From the NCBI GenBank assembly GCA_905235695.1, contig CAJOMW010000001.1, positions 959 to 48,188 of the forward strand: 47,230 nt of DNA, given 5' to 3'. Below are positions 14,930 to 23,973 of the stretch, one piece after another. The notes under the pieces are model-generated. The model saw only the letters and a list, made by a program, of their open reading frames with translations. It was not told the DNA's origin and ran no database searches. This DNA is from an uncultured Clostridia bacterium (GTDB lineage: Bacteria > Bacillota > Clostridia > Oscillospirales > CAG-382). Position 1 is the stretch's first letter; the number at the start of each line of letters is the position of its first letter. The position numbers were made by a program, and so were the translations under genes.

Positions 14930-17155
14930 ATGAAGGTTTTGCACCTTATAAGCGGAGGAGACACCGGCGGAGCCAAAACTCACGTCTTCGCACTGCTGAG
15001 TAAGCTCAAGGACATGGCGGACGTGAAAATTGTCTGCTTTATGAAGGGCGTATTCTGGGACGAGCTTCAGGATATCGGCGTTGAGTGCGAGCTGTTAGAG
15101 CAGAGGAGCAGATTCGATATGTCGGTCGTAGACAGACTGACTGAGATATGCAATGAGGGCATTGACATTGTACACTGCCACGGAGCAAGGGCTAATTTTA
15201 TCGCCGCATCCCTGCGCCGCCGCGTAAACATCCCCATGATAACCACCATTCACAGCGATTATCTCCTCGATTTCGACGGCTTTTACAGAAAGCTGGTATA
15301 TACCACCCTCAACGTCTTTGCCCTCAAAAAGTTCAGATATTACATTGCCGTCTCCTCGAGCTTTAAGGATATGCTCATATCAAGGGGCTTCAGACCGAAC
15401 TCCGTCTACACCGTCTACAACGGCATGGACTATTCAACCGAGATGAATTACGTATCAAAAGAGGAGTTTGCAAAAAGGATAGGTATAGAGTACGACGAAA
15501 ACTGCACTTATGTCGGACTTATAGGAAGGCACGACTACGTAAAGGGACACGACGTGTTCATCAAGGCGATAAAGCCGACGGTCGAGAAGTGCCCGAACGT
15601 AAGGTTTGTCATAGCGGGAGACGGCGAGAACCGCCATGCGCTCGAAGAACTGGCAGAGAGCGAGGGTATTGCCGACAAGCTCGTCTTTGCCGGATTTGTA
15701 AAGGACATATACAGCTTTATAAACTTTATAGATATCAATACATTGACCTCGAGAAGCGAGAGCTTCCCGTACGTCCTCATGGAGGGCGCACGAATGTCAA
15801 AGCCCACCGTCTGCTCAAGGGTAGGGGGAATACCCGACTTTGTAAAGGACGGCGAGACGGGACTGTTGTTTGAGAGTGAAGACAGCGCACAGCTTTCCGA
15901 AAAGCTCGTTGAGCTGATACGCGATAAGGAGCTTGCCGCAAAATACGGCTCTGCACTGAAAGCTCTTGCCGTCGAAAAGTTCTCCGATACTGCGCTTGCA
16001 AAAAAGCACATGGAAATATACAGCGCAGTGCTTCGCGATTTTAACGACAAAAAGAGATATGACGTCGTTATGTCCGGCTACTACGGCTTTAAGAACAGCG
16101 GCGACGACGCACTGCTCTTTGCGATAACGGAGAGCCTTGAAAAGTACATACCCGGCGTGCGTATCTGTGTTCTCTCGGCAAGGGCTAAGCAGACGAGAAA
16201 GACGTACAGAGTAGACTGTGAGGGAAGATTCAATATCTTTTCCGTAAGGCGCACAATGAAGAGGTCAAAAATGCTAATCAGCGGAGGCGGAAGCCTGATA
16301 CAGGACGCAACAAGCTCAAAGTCGCTCTTGTATTACACCTATATCATGCGCCTTGCAAAGAAGAAAGGACTGAAGCTGTACGTTTACGCAAACGGTATAG
16401 GTCCGATAAAGCCGAAAAACGTAAGGAGAGCGGCAAAGGCGCTGAGCGGTGCGGATATGATAACCCTGCGCGACCCCGCGTCGCTCGAAGAGGTAAGAAG
16501 CATGGGAATAGACCTCGGACACGTAAAGCTGACCGCCGATCCCGCAATAATCCTCGAGCCGTCGTCGAATGTTACTCTGAGAAATATACTCGAGAGGGAA
16601 AACGTGCCGCTTGGCAGGAAGTACCTCGGCATATCCGTGAGAGACTGGGACGGAAGCGACGAACACTTCTGTGAAAAGGCGGCAAAGGTAATAGGCGGCG
16701 CACAAAAAAAGTACGGACTTGTTCCGCTCTTTATACCGATGAAGTTACCGAGCGACCTTGCAATATCCGAAATGCTGGCAAAAGAGGTCGGAGAGGGCGC
16801 CTGCGTCATAAGAAGCGCCTGCTCGGTGCGAGAAGTCATAGGACTTGTCGGACTGTGCGAAGCGGTTATCGGAATGAGACTTCACACGCTTATATATGCG
16901 GCAGGAAGATGCGTTTCGGTAATAGGTCTGACGTATGACGTGAAGATTTCGGGCTTCCTCGACTATATAGGGCAGAAGAGATACGTCGACGTAAAGGACA
17001 TTGACGAAGAAAAGCTGATGGAATACGTCGATGAGATAATGAGCAAAAGAGAGGAAACAGCAAGGGAGCTTTCGGAAAAGAGAGAGGAGCTTTACGACAG
17101 CGCTCTCGAAAACGCAAGGATAGCGGCGGAGCTTCTTTCGGAGGGCGAACAATGA
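14930..17155 (+). CDS. csaB: Glycosyltransferase family 4 fused to CsaB-like polysaccharide pyruvyltransferase
   Basis: A 741-residue two-domain protein. Residues about 1-370 are a GT-B glycosyltransferase (VLHLISGGDTGGAKTHVF, IIHCHGARANF-type turn, SRSESFPYVLMEGARMSKP). Residues about 378-720 are a CsaB pyruvyltransferase: MSGYYGFKNSGDDALLFAI, ISGGGSLIQDATSS, YANGIGPIKPKNVRRA and GMRLHTLIYAA. CsaB adds ketal-pyruvate to secondary cell-wall polymer, creating the ligand of SLH domains. CsaB is usually a separate protein of about 360 residues; I see no stop or frameshift at the join (FNDKKRYDVV), so this is a true fusion. It shares a locus with the flippase and ligase, and overlaps ispE by four bases. 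An SLH protein is encoded at 45.6 kb. Confidence 0.87.
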   Translation: MKVLHLISGGDTGGAKTHVFALLSKLKDMADVKIVCFMKGVFWDELQDIGVECELLEQRSRFDMSVVDRLTEICNEGIDIVHCHGARANFIAASLRRRVNIPMITTIHSDYLLDFDGFYRKLVYTTLNVFALKKFRYYIAVSSSFKDMLISRGFRPNSVYTVYNGMDYSTEMNYVSKEEFAKRIGIEYDENCTYVGLIGRHDYVKGHDVFIKAIKPTVEKCPNVRFVIAGDGENRHALEELAESEGIADKLVFAGFVKDIYSFINFIDINTLTSRSESFPYVLMEGARMSKPTVCSRVGGIPDFVKDGETGLLFESEDSAQLSEKLVELIRDKELAAKYGSALKALAVEKFSDTALAKKHMEIYSAVLRDFNDKKRYDVVMSGYYGFKNSGDDALLFAITESLEKYIPGVRICVLSARAKQTRKTYRVDCEGRFNIFSVRRTMKRSKMLISGGGSLIQDATSSKSLLYYTYIMRLAKKKGLKLYVYANGIGPIKPKNVRRAAKALSGADMITLRDPASLEEVRSMGIDLGHVKLTADPAIILEPSSNVTLRNILERENVPLGRKYLGISVRDWDGSDEHFCEKAAKVIGGAQKKYGLVPLFIPMKLPSDLAISEMLAKEVGEGACVIRSACSVREVIGLVGLCEAVIGMRLHTLIYAAGRCVSVIGLTYDVKISGFLDYIGQKRYVDVKDIDEEKLMEYVDEIMSKREETARELSEKREELYDSALENARIAAELLSEGEQ

Positions 17156-18024
17156 CAGTTCAGAAAAAAGCCTATGCAAAGATAAATCTTACCCTTGAGC
17201 TGCTCGGCACGCGCCGTGCCGACGGATATCACGATATACTGTCCATAATGCATAAGGTGCCTCTGTTCGACGAGGTGACTGTCGAAGCAAAAAGGGGCGG
17301 AAGCGGTATAGCTCTTACCTGCGACAGGGACGTTTGCAGACCTGAGGATAACCTCGCTTACCGTGCGGCAAAGGCGTATCTGGAAAAGTATAAGGAAAAC
17401 GGCGGTGAAGACGTCGGGATATATATCGACTTGAAAAAGAACATACCGTCAAAGGCAGGGCTTGCCGGAGGAAGCTCGGATGCGGCTGCCGTGCTTGATG
17501 CGCTGTCGGAGGCAATAGGCAACGCAGATGACGCAGAGATAGAAAAAATTGCCTCGGACATTGGCAGCGACGTGCCGTTCTGCCTTGAAAAGCATAAATG
17601 CGCTCTTTGCAGCGGCAGGGGAGAAATAACACAGGAAATAAAGCCGCTCAGCGGCGTTTACGCAGTTATTATATTTCCGAGTATAGATATGCCGACGGGC
17701 TCTGTCTATTCGGAATACGACAAAACACACGGCGACGACTATTCAAAGAATGCGAGCATAAAAATGGCGGAAAAGCTGAACGCAGGCGAGAGTGCGGAAA
17801 GCGTACTCGGGCTTATGTGCAACGATTTTTCACCTATATGCGAGAAAAAGAGCGCTCTTATAGCAGAGGCAAGAAAAGAGCTTGAAGACGGCGGCGCGTA
17901 TTCGCAGATGTCCGGAAGCGGTTCGGCGGTTTTCGGAATTTTCACAAGTGAAAGCGAATATCTTAGCTTTTCGGAGCGGAAAAAGAACGGAAACAATCAG
18001 TATTTTTATCTTGGAGCAATATAG
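17152..18024 (+). CDS. ispE: 4-diphosphocytidyl-2-C-methyl-D-erythritol kinase
   Basis: Phosphorylates CDP-methylerythritol in the MEP route to isoprenoids, which also provides undecaprenyl carriers. The 290-residue GHMP kinase starts VQKKAYAKINLTLELLG. The ATP-binding motif IPSKAGLAGGSSD spans residues 98-110, with Asp and Lys positions as in IspE; the C-terminal GHMP motif is MSGSGSAVFGIF. Length is usual (about 285-300). The ATG overlaps the CsaB fusion stop (ATGA), giving tight coupling to the wall-polymer genes. Confidence 0.93.
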   Translation: MTVQKKAYAKINLTLELLGTRRADGYHDILSIMHKVPLFDEVTVEAKRGGSGIALTCDRDVCRPEDNLAYRAAKAYLEKYKENGGEDVGIYIDLKKNIPSKAGLAGGSSDAAAVLDALSEAIGNADDAEIEKIASDIGSDVPFCLEKHKCALCSGRGEITQEIKPLSGVYAVIIFPSIDMPTGSVYSEYDKTHGDDYSKNASIKMAEKLNAGESAESVLGLMCNDFSPICEKKSALIAEARKELEDGGAYSQMSGSGSAVFGIFTSESEYLSFSERKKNGNNQYFYLGAI

Positions 18025-18229
18025 ATAAATTAAAAAATAAAGCGATAAGCATTTGGAGCTATCGACATAGCTTACATATAGCCCCGTTTAGGGCTATAGA
18101 GGCACGACAGCCGCTGCTTTGAACCCCCGTCCCCCTTAAATCCTCAAAAAATCCCACACGGTCAAGAAATATTCCCCAAAAAATTTCATATCATATAAAA
18201 AAGAAATTTTTATATGGGAGAACATACAC
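18025..18229. other. Intergenic region with two hairpins
   Basis: AGCTAT-CGAC-ATAGCT (18057-18072) and TATAGCCC-CGTTTA-GGGCTATA (18077-18098) are perfect stem-loops in succession after ispE. Neither has a T run on the plus strand. A C-rich stretch follows at about 18124-18136. No gene is seen here. Confidence 0.6.
18169..18194 (+). promoter_or_regulatory. Weak sigma-E-like promoter candidate
   Basis: ATATT (18169-18173) and CATATCAT (18187-18194), separated by 13 nt, resemble the sporulation sigma-E boxes (ATATT and CATACAAT; six of eight in the -10). The match is partial and the spacing is short, so this is only a candidate for the downstream gene. Confidence 0.25.
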
Positions 18230-18907
18230 ATGACCGGGAATACGAGAAACGTTTTTACAAAGAATATAAAGAAGCACATAGAGTACAAAGGGACTCCTGT
18301 CCTTTCGGTCAATCTTAAGTACCCGGAGTTTGAGGAGCTCTCCGAGACAAAGGCGGAGCGAGCCTTCATTTCAAAGATGAATAAGTTTTACGCCGAGAGC
18401 GCAAGACGATATCTTGACGTTCTCTCAAAGAGCTACGTCAAAAATGCCTCAAAAATCTTTGAGAAGAACGGAAACACGGAAACCTCCTGCGTTATGAATT
18501 ATAACGTAGCCTACTCGGACGACGATATCGTCTCGGTCTTTGTCGATATATCCGGCTTTGACGGAAACGCCGTAAAGACGAGCCGCTTTCCTCAGCTCTG
18601 GTCAAGGGAAAAGTCAGCTATCCTCCCTGCGTCCTACGTCATGGATACCTCTTCAAAATCCAAGACCTATCTGAAAGAGCTGATAACCGAAATAGCCGAT
18701 AAAAACGCCGCAAGACGCGACTTTTCGTACTACGACAACTATAGATCCATAATAAAAAGAAAATTTGACGTCTCCAATTTTTATATAGTTCCAAACGGCG
18801 TCGCCTTCTTCTACGATAACGGACTCCTCAGCGCATCTATGGGCGACGTATGCGTCTTTGTCCTGCCGTCTCAGAGGATAGACGGATTGCTTAAAATCAC
18901 GCTGTAA
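18230..18907 (+). CDS. DUF3298/RsiV-like domain protein
   Basis: A 225-residue protein without a signal peptide or membrane segment. The region from KGTPVLSVNLKYPEFE to the C-terminus, with CVMNYNVAYSDDDIVSVFVD, LPASYVMD and FYIVPNGVAFFYDN, matches the general layout of the DUF3298 domain found in RsiV-type anti-sigma proteins and lysozyme-binding proteins. Here the N-terminal cytoplasmic and transmembrane parts of RsiV are absent, so it is not an anti-sigma factor as such. The start ATG has GGGAGA upstream. It stands alone between ispE and the V-ATPase operon. Function unknown. Confidence 0.7.
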   Translation: MTGNTRNVFTKNIKKHIEYKGTPVLSVNLKYPEFEELSETKAERAFISKMNKFYAESARRYLDVLSKSYVKNASKIFEKNGNTETSCVMNYNVAYSDDDIVSVFVDISGFDGNAVKTSRFPQLWSREKSAILPASYVMDTSSKSKTYLKELITEIADKNAARRDFSYYDNYRSIIKRKFDVSNFYIVPNGVAFFYDNGLLSASMGDVCVFVLPSQRIDGLLKITL

Positions 18908-18958
18908 CCTTACAAAATGTATAAAATGTTAAATGTTTATCAAATTTTCTTTTTTCTA

Positions 18959-18987
18959 TTGAAAAATGCCTTGATGCATGATATAAT
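18959..18987 (+). promoter_or_regulatory. Promoter of the V-ATPase operon
   Basis: TTGAAA (18959-18964), 17-nt spacer, TATAAT (18982-18987) with TG at 18979-18980 (extended -10). The leader to the first ATG is about 140 nt and contains no other gene that I can support. Confidence 0.75.
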
Positions 18988-19133
18988 CAATAAAATTGTA
19001 TGGAGTTTGACGATATTTACAGCAAACGGAAACGTGAATTTTGTATATTATGCAACGCAAAGCTGATTGCTGTTGAAATGATGCGCAAAGTAGGAAAATA
19101 AAGACTATTTTATATGAAAGGAATGACGAAAGT

Positions 19134-19448
19134 ATGGCTCTTGAAATGATTGACTCGATAAGAGCGGCTGAAAAGGCGGCGGCCGACATACGAAGGGCTG
19201 CGACCGAAGAGGCAAAGAGCATAGTTTCGGATGCGTCGGAGAAGGCTAAGGCCGACTTTGAAAAGGCGGAGAAGGACGCTTACGAAAAGGCGTCGGCACT
19301 GCTTGCGGATGCGTCGGAGCAGATAAACGTGCTGACCGAGACGCAGAACAAGAGGTTTTACGAACATTCCGCAAAGATAGAGCAGGAGGCTAAGGAACGG
19401 ATTCCAAAGGCCGCCGATTATATCCTGAAGGAGCTTTTGAAGATATGA
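19134..19448 (+). CDS. V-type ATP synthase subunit G/H (peripheral stalk)
   Basis: A 104-residue, highly charged helical protein rich in Ala, Lys and Glu, such as AEKAAADIRRAATEEAKS, with heptad-like spacing of Ala. With subunit E it forms the peripheral stalk joining the catalytic head to subunit I. The length and first place in the operon fit the NtpF/AtpH class. The ribosome site AAAGGA lies a little far (about 12 nt) from the ATG. It overlaps the subunit I gene by four bases (ATGA). Confidence 0.85.
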   Translation: MALEMIDSIRAAEKAAADIRRAATEEAKSIVSDASEKAKADFEKAEKDAYEKASALLADASEQINVLTETQNKRFYEHSAKIEQEAKERIPKAADYILKELLKI

Positions 19449-21394
19449 TCGCAAAGATGAAAAAACTCACGCTGGCGTGCGTGAGAAGTGATGCGGACAC
19501 TCTCTCAAAAGAGCTTGTATGGCTTGAGGCGGTCGAGACGTCGGAGCTTGATAAGGATAACCTTCCGGAAGGGCTTACGGAGTTCGACAACGCTTCCGAG
19601 CTGTATAAGAAGGAGCAGGAGCTGTCTTTGCTGAAGGATGCGATAGATACCCTCTCTCCATACGGCAAAAGCAAGACCAAGCCTTGGGAGCACGTCTACT
19701 CAAAGGACGAGTTCGAGGCTCTGTCGGATACGTATGGCAAGGCTTTGGCGCTTGCGGAGGAAACGTCTTCTCTGACGAGGGAAATAGCTTCTATTGCTTC
19801 GTCTGTAAACAGAATAGACTCGGATATAGCGTCTCTCAGTCCGTTCGTGAACTTTGACGAGCCTATAAGCCTTGAATCCACGAGGAGCACCGCCATAATC
19901 AAGGGAACGTTCCCGAAAACGGCAAAGCTCGATGCGATAAGAGGAGCTCTTGACGAGAAGGGCTTCGACTTTGAGATAGGCGAGCTGTCACAGACAGGCG
20001 ACTACATTTACGTTTATGCGGTAGTCCTGAAGGAACAGGCGGATGAGTTTTCGTCCGCAATGGGAGCCGAGGGCTTTTCGAGAATAATAATTTCGGGCTT
20101 TGACAAGAGCGCACGCGAAGAGATAGCGCTTCTCAACCAAAAGAAGGACGAGCTTTTGAAAGAGACCGAGAGAAAAAAGGAAAAGTATGCGGATCTCGCA
20201 AAAGACCGCGGAAAGATAGAGGCGGCTTACGACTGGCTGTCGTCGAGAATAGAAATAGAGCACGTAAAGCAAAAGCTGTATTCGACCGAGAGTGCGTGCG
20301 TCCTAACGGGCTGGGTGCCGGAGTCTAAAATCCCGATTTTAGAAAAAAAGCTCGGCGAATTTGAGTGCTGCTACGAGTTTGAGGATCCGTCTGACGACGA
20401 AAAAGTGCCCGTAAAGCTCGTCAACAAGAAGCTTGTGACTCCTTTTGAGTCGGTGCTCGGACTTTATTCGTATCCGGATTACAGGGGAATAGATCCGACG
20501 TTCGTAATGTCGATATTCTACTTCATCATATTCGGACTGATAATGCAGGACGTGCTGTACGGAGCGCTGCTGTGCTTTGGATGCGCCGCACTTATAAAGA
20601 TACTGCATACCAAAAAAGGCACTTCGATGTACAAGCTTCTCCGCACGTTCTCAATATGCGGAGTGTCCACCATGATATTCGGATTCCTCTTCGGAGGATA
20701 TTTCGGAGACCTTCCGTCGGCGATAGCGACGAATATGTTCGGAGTAACGGATTTTCCGGATCTCGCAATAGTGTTCAACCCCGTGGAGAACCCCATGCCG
20801 TATCTGGTAATATCACTTGCGCTCGGAGCGGTACATCTCATAGCAGGTATGCTGATGAAGGCGTATATGCTGATAAGGGAAGGCAAGGTACTGGACGCAA
20901 TTTTTGATATAGGACTTTGGCTTGTGCTGTTTGCCGGGATCGGATTGCTCTTTGTGGTGCCCGATGTCGGAAAATGGGTGGCGATCGCCGGAGCGGCAGG
21001 GCTTATACTGACGCAGGGCAGGGCGGAAAAGAATATAATAATGAAGCTTCTGAAAGGTATCATGAGCCTTTACGACATAGTAAGCTATATATCGGACCTT
21101 CTGTCCTATTCGAGAATAATGGCGCTCGGGCTTTCCGGCGCGATAATAGCGCAGGTCGTAAATATCATAGGTACCCTCGGCGGACCGACGGTAGTCGGCT
21201 TTATCGTCCTTATCCTTGCAATGGTGCTCGGACACGCACTTAACCTTGCGCTGAATCTGCTCGGCGCATTCGTTCATACCGCAAGACTGCAGTATATCGA
21301 ATTTTTCAACAAGTTTTATATTGACGGCGGAGATGAATTCAAGCCGTCCAAGATAAAAACAAAATACACAGAAATCATTGAGGAGGCAAAATAA
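19445..21394 (+). CDS. ntpI: V-type ATP synthase subunit I
   Basis: The membrane stator that forms the ion half-channels with the K ring. Residues about 1-330 are cytosolic with coiled coils (for example 225-260); about 350-640 carry seven or eight membrane segments. The conserved arginines facing the rotor glutamate are R557 in LLSYSRIMALGLSG and R614 in FVHTARLQYIEFF, matching R573 and R629 of Enterococcus hirae NtpI. Length 649 is normal. The gene lies between the G/H and K genes, with three bases to the K start. Confidence 0.93.
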   Translation: MIAKMKKLTLACVRSDADTLSKELVWLEAVETSELDKDNLPEGLTEFDNASELYKKEQELSLLKDAIDTLSPYGKSKTKPWEHVYSKDEFEALSDTYGKALALAEETSSLTREIASIASSVNRIDSDIASLSPFVNFDEPISLESTRSTAIIKGTFPKTAKLDAIRGALDEKGFDFEIGELSQTGDYIYVYAVVLKEQADEFSSAMGAEGFSRIIISGFDKSAREEIALLNQKKDELLKETERKKEKYADLAKDRGKIEAAYDWLSSRIEIEHVKQKLYSTESACVLTGWVPESKIPILEKKLGEFECCYEFEDPSDDEKVPVKLVNKKLVTPFESVLGLYSYPDYRGIDPTFVMSIFYFIIFGLIMQDVLYGALLCFGCAALIKILHTKKGTSMYKLLRTFSICGVSTMIFGFLFGGYFGDLPSAIATNMFGVTDFPDLAIVFNPVENPMPYLVISLALGAVHLIAGMLMKAYMLIREGKVLDAIFDIGLWLVLFAGIGLLFVVPDVGKWVAIAGAAGLILTQGRAEKNIIMKLLKGIMSLYDIVSYISDLLSYSRIMALGLSGAIIAQVVNIIGTLGGPTVVGFIVLILAMVLGHALNLALNLLGAFVHTARLQYIEFFNKFYIDGGDEFKPSKIKTKYTEIIEEAK

Positions 21395-21396
21395 CA

Positions 21397-21885
21397 ATGT
21401 TTTTGGAACAGCTTTTCACAGGAACGAATCTTGCAATTTTAGGCGCGGCTCTTGCCGCAATATTTGCGGGCATGGGCTCGAGTAAGGGCGTAGGCATCGC
21501 AGGCGAGGCGGCTTCGGGCGTCATCACCGAGGATCCTTCAAAATTCGGTAAGGCACTTGTGCTCCAGGCACTCCCCGGAACGCAGGGTATATACGGACTT
21601 ATCGTTGCGTTCATGGTTATCACCAAGATAGATCTTCTCAGCGGAAGTCCTCTGAACCTCACCGTTGAACAGGGACTGTACCTTCTCGTTGCGTGCCTTC
21701 CCATAGCCATAGTCGGCTTCTACTCCGGCATCAAGCAGGGAAGAGTTGCAGCAAGCGGAATGAACATACTCGCAAAGCGCCCCGACGATTTCGCAAAGGG
21801 CATAATCGCCGCAGCACTCGTTGAGACCTACGCTATATTTGCGGTACTCGTATCGCTTCTTCTCATCATCTTCATACAGTTTTAA
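21397..21885 (+). CDS. ntpK: V-type Na+-ATPase subunit K (rotor ring)
   Basis: A 162-residue proteolipid with four membrane helices, made of two fused hairpins. It forms the ion-carrying rotor ring. The first hairpin contains LPGTQGIYG (L59, T62, Q63), the loop before the second has GIKQGR (Q114) and the last helix has LVETYAIF (E143). These align with L61, T64, Q65, Q110 and E139, the Na+ ligands in the crystal structure of Enterococcus hirae NtpK. The set supports Na+ rather than H+ as the coupling ion. Only one ion-carrying carboxylate occurs per four helices. A hairpin follows the stop. Confidence 0.95.
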   Translation: MFLEQLFTGTNLAILGAALAAIFAGMGSSKGVGIAGEAASGVITEDPSKFGKALVLQALPGTQGIYGLIVAFMVITKIDLLSGSPLNLTVEQGLYLLVACLPIAIVGFYSGIKQGRVAASGMNILAKRPDDFAKGIIAAALVETYAIFAVLVSLLLIIFIQF

Positions 21886-21890
21886 TGAAC

Positions 21891-21910
21891 CGTCACTGAT
21901 ATAAGTGACG
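21891..21910 (+). other. Intercistronic hairpin between ntpK and ntpE
   Basis: CGTCACT (21891-21897), loop GATATA, AGTGACG (21904-21910): a perfect 7-bp stem with no T run. The K subunit is needed in about ten copies per complex, E in about three, so a stability or processing element here is plausible, but unproven. Confidence 0.6.
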
Positions 21911-21923
21911 AGACCGAGAGGAG

Positions 21924-22568
21924 ATGAAGAGTTTGGCAACCCAAAAGGGACTTGATAAAATCATATCAAAAATAACGGCGGAAGCTGAGTCGTTTGCCGC
22001 TTCCGAGCGGGAGAAAGCAAGGAAAGAGGCAAGCGAGATACTTGCAGACGGCGAGAAAAAGTCCGCTGAAAAGTCCGGAGAGATACTCGCAAAGGCAGAG
22101 GCGAAGGCATCGTCTCTCATTGAGAACGCAAAGAGCAGCGCCGGAATGCGTGAGAGAAACAGTATGCTCTCTCTTAAAGTCGACATCATGGAAAAGGCGT
22201 TTGAAGAGGCGGAGAAAAAGCTCTCCCGGCTCGATGACAGCGACTATATAAAGGCGATGTCTGCAGTGCTCTCAGACGCAGTAAACTCAACGCTTTCGGA
22301 CGGAAGCACGGCAAAGCTGTGTGTCGGAAAACGCGATGCCGAACGTGCGGAAAAGATTATCGAAGCGGCTTTGCCCCTTATAACAAAGTCCGTAAAAATA
22401 GAAAAAGGCACCGACAGCGAAGATATTTCATCGGGCTTTATTCTCAAATGCACCGACGAAAACGGAAAGGGCGGCATTGAGATAAACTGCTCTGCAAAGG
22501 CAATAATAGATTCCGGTAAAAGTGCGCTTGAGAAAAAGGTGCTCGAGATACTTTTCGGCGAAAATTAG
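21924..22568 (+). CDS. ntpE: V-type ATP synthase subunit E
   Basis: Peripheral stalk subunit of 214 residues (or 211). The N-terminal half is a long charged helix (KITAEAESFAASEREKARKE), and the C-terminal half is an alpha/beta domain that meets subunit B. The ATG at 21924 directly follows GAGAGGAG, too close for efficient use; TTG at 21933 has a nine-base spacing and may be the true start. Neighbour order K-E-C is the standard one. Confidence 0.88.
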   Translation: MKSLATQKGLDKIISKITAEAESFAASEREKARKEASEILADGEKKSAEKSGEILAKAEAKASSLIENAKSSAGMRERNSMLSLKVDIMEKAFEEAEKKLSRLDDSDYIKAMSAVLSDAVNSTLSDGSTAKLCVGKRDAERAEKIIEAALPLITKSVKIEKGTDSEDISSGFILKCTDENGKGGIEINCSAKAIIDSGKSALEKKVLEILFGEN

Positions 22569-22580
22569 GAGGAGAGGGCA

Positions 22581-23600
22581 TTGAAGAAGAGAGAAATCAA
22601 TGACTTGCGCTTCCTGTACCTTTCAACAAGGCTTACCGCCATTGAAAATTCGCTCATAAAGGGCGAAAAGCTGACACGCCTTTCCGACGCGAGAGATTAC
22701 GACGAGGCGTTTTCATACGTTCTCGAGTACTACGGCCTATCAAAAGAGCAGAGTACGGATCTTTCGTACGAGGAAGTGCTGTCGTCTGAGCTTTCAAAGG
22801 CGTATGACCTTGCTGCTGAGCTGATAGACGCGACGATAGACACCGACAATAAACCGCATGAGGTGCTTTATCCGCTCAGATTCGTATACGACTGTCAGAA
22901 TCTCAAATCCGCAATAAAATGCAGCTTGCTCGATAGGAGCGCAAAAGGTATGCTCTACGATACGGGAACGGTCGGCGCAGACGAGGTGGAAAGCCTCGTC
23001 CGTGAGAGAGACTTTAATAAATTCCCAGAAAATCTTGCAAAGCAGGCGCCTGTCGCCATCGAGCAGCTTTCGGCAACGGCGGATCCGCAGGAGGTCGATC
23101 TTCTGCTTGACCGCGCAGTGTTCAGGGATATGCTGAAGGCGGCGGAGGATACGAGGTCAGACTACATCACTGAGCTTGTAAAGCTGCGCATAGACAGCGT
23201 AAACATAATAAGCTGTATTAGGTGCATAAAGCAGAAAAAGAGCAAGGCGTATATGCAGAAGCTGTATATCGACGGCGGAAAGCTCGAAGAGAGCTTTTTC
23301 ACGGAGAATTACGACGAAAACCCGTCAAAGCTTCTCGGCGCACTTGCGTTTACGGATTTTTCGGCATTGGCAGCGGTGGATCACACCTCCGTCTCGTCCG
23401 CCGAGATCGAAAAGCTCTGTGACAACGTATACGCCGCAAAGGCGTACTCCGCAAGCTATAAGCCGTTCGGAATAGAGAAAGCGGTATGCTATATCATTCA
23501 GAAGGAGTACGAGATAAAGAACGTCAGAATAATTCTCGCAGGAAAGAGCTGCGGCCTTGCAAGCGATAAGATAAAGGAAAGGCTGAGGGTGAGCGCATGA
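22581..23600 (+). CDS. ntpC: V-type ATP synthase subunit C
   Basis: The 339-residue helical funnel-like subunit (class C/d) that links the central shaft to the K ring. The sequence starts LKKREINDLRFLYLSTRLTA and contains ELVKLRIDSVNIISCIRC, typical of the repeated helical units of this family. The start is TTG at 22581 with AGGAGGAGAGGG upstream, a very strong ribosome site. It overlaps the F gene by four bases. Confidence 0.9.
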   Translation: MKKREINDLRFLYLSTRLTAIENSLIKGEKLTRLSDARDYDEAFSYVLEYYGLSKEQSTDLSYEEVLSSELSKAYDLAAELIDATIDTDNKPHEVLYPLRFVYDCQNLKSAIKCSLLDRSAKGMLYDTGTVGADEVESLVRERDFNKFPENLAKQAPVAIEQLSATADPQEVDLLLDRAVFRDMLKAAEDTRSDYITELVKLRIDSVNIISCIRCIKQKKSKAYMQKLYIDGGKLEESFFTENYDENPSKLLGALAFTDFSALAAVDHTSVSSAEIEKLCDNVYAAKAYSASYKPFGIEKAVCYIIQKEYEIKNVRIILAGKSCGLASDKIKERLRVSA

Positions 23601-23914
23601 CCGGAAAGATTGGAATAATAGGCGACAAGGACAGCGTACTCGGCTTTATGGCGGCAGGATTTACGGTGTTCATCACCGAGAGCGAAGCCGAAGCAAAGGA
23701 AATAATAGATTCTGCGATTAAAAACGAATTTGCAATAATATATATCACCGAGGACCTTTTGACAAAGATCCCCGAGGTGTACGACAAGTACAAGACCGAG
23801 CCAATGCTCTCGATAATCCCGCTCCCGTCGAAAAAGGGATCCACGGGGCTGGGCATGGCGAATATAAAGAGCTCGGTTGAAAGAGCGGTCGGCGCAGATA
23901 TACTCAAAGATTAG
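23597..23914 (+). CDS. ntpG: V-type ATP synthase subunit F
   Basis: A 105-residue Rossmann-like subunit that binds subunit D in the central shaft. Marks are KIGIIGDKDSVLGFMAAGF at the N-terminus and IIYITEDLLTKIPE in the middle, ending in a Gly-rich segment and ADILKD. In E. hirae this subunit is called NtpG. Overlap with the C gene and position before A are standard. No odd features. Confidence 0.93.
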   Translation: MTGKIGIIGDKDSVLGFMAAGFTVFITESEAEAKEIIDSAIKNEFAIIYITEDLLTKIPEVYDKYKTEPMLSIIPLPSKKGSTGLGMANIKSSVERAVGADILKD

Positions 23915-23973
23915 AAGACCGCCGGAAATAATTAAAAATATGCACTCATAACGGAAAGAGGTGCCGAAAACAA

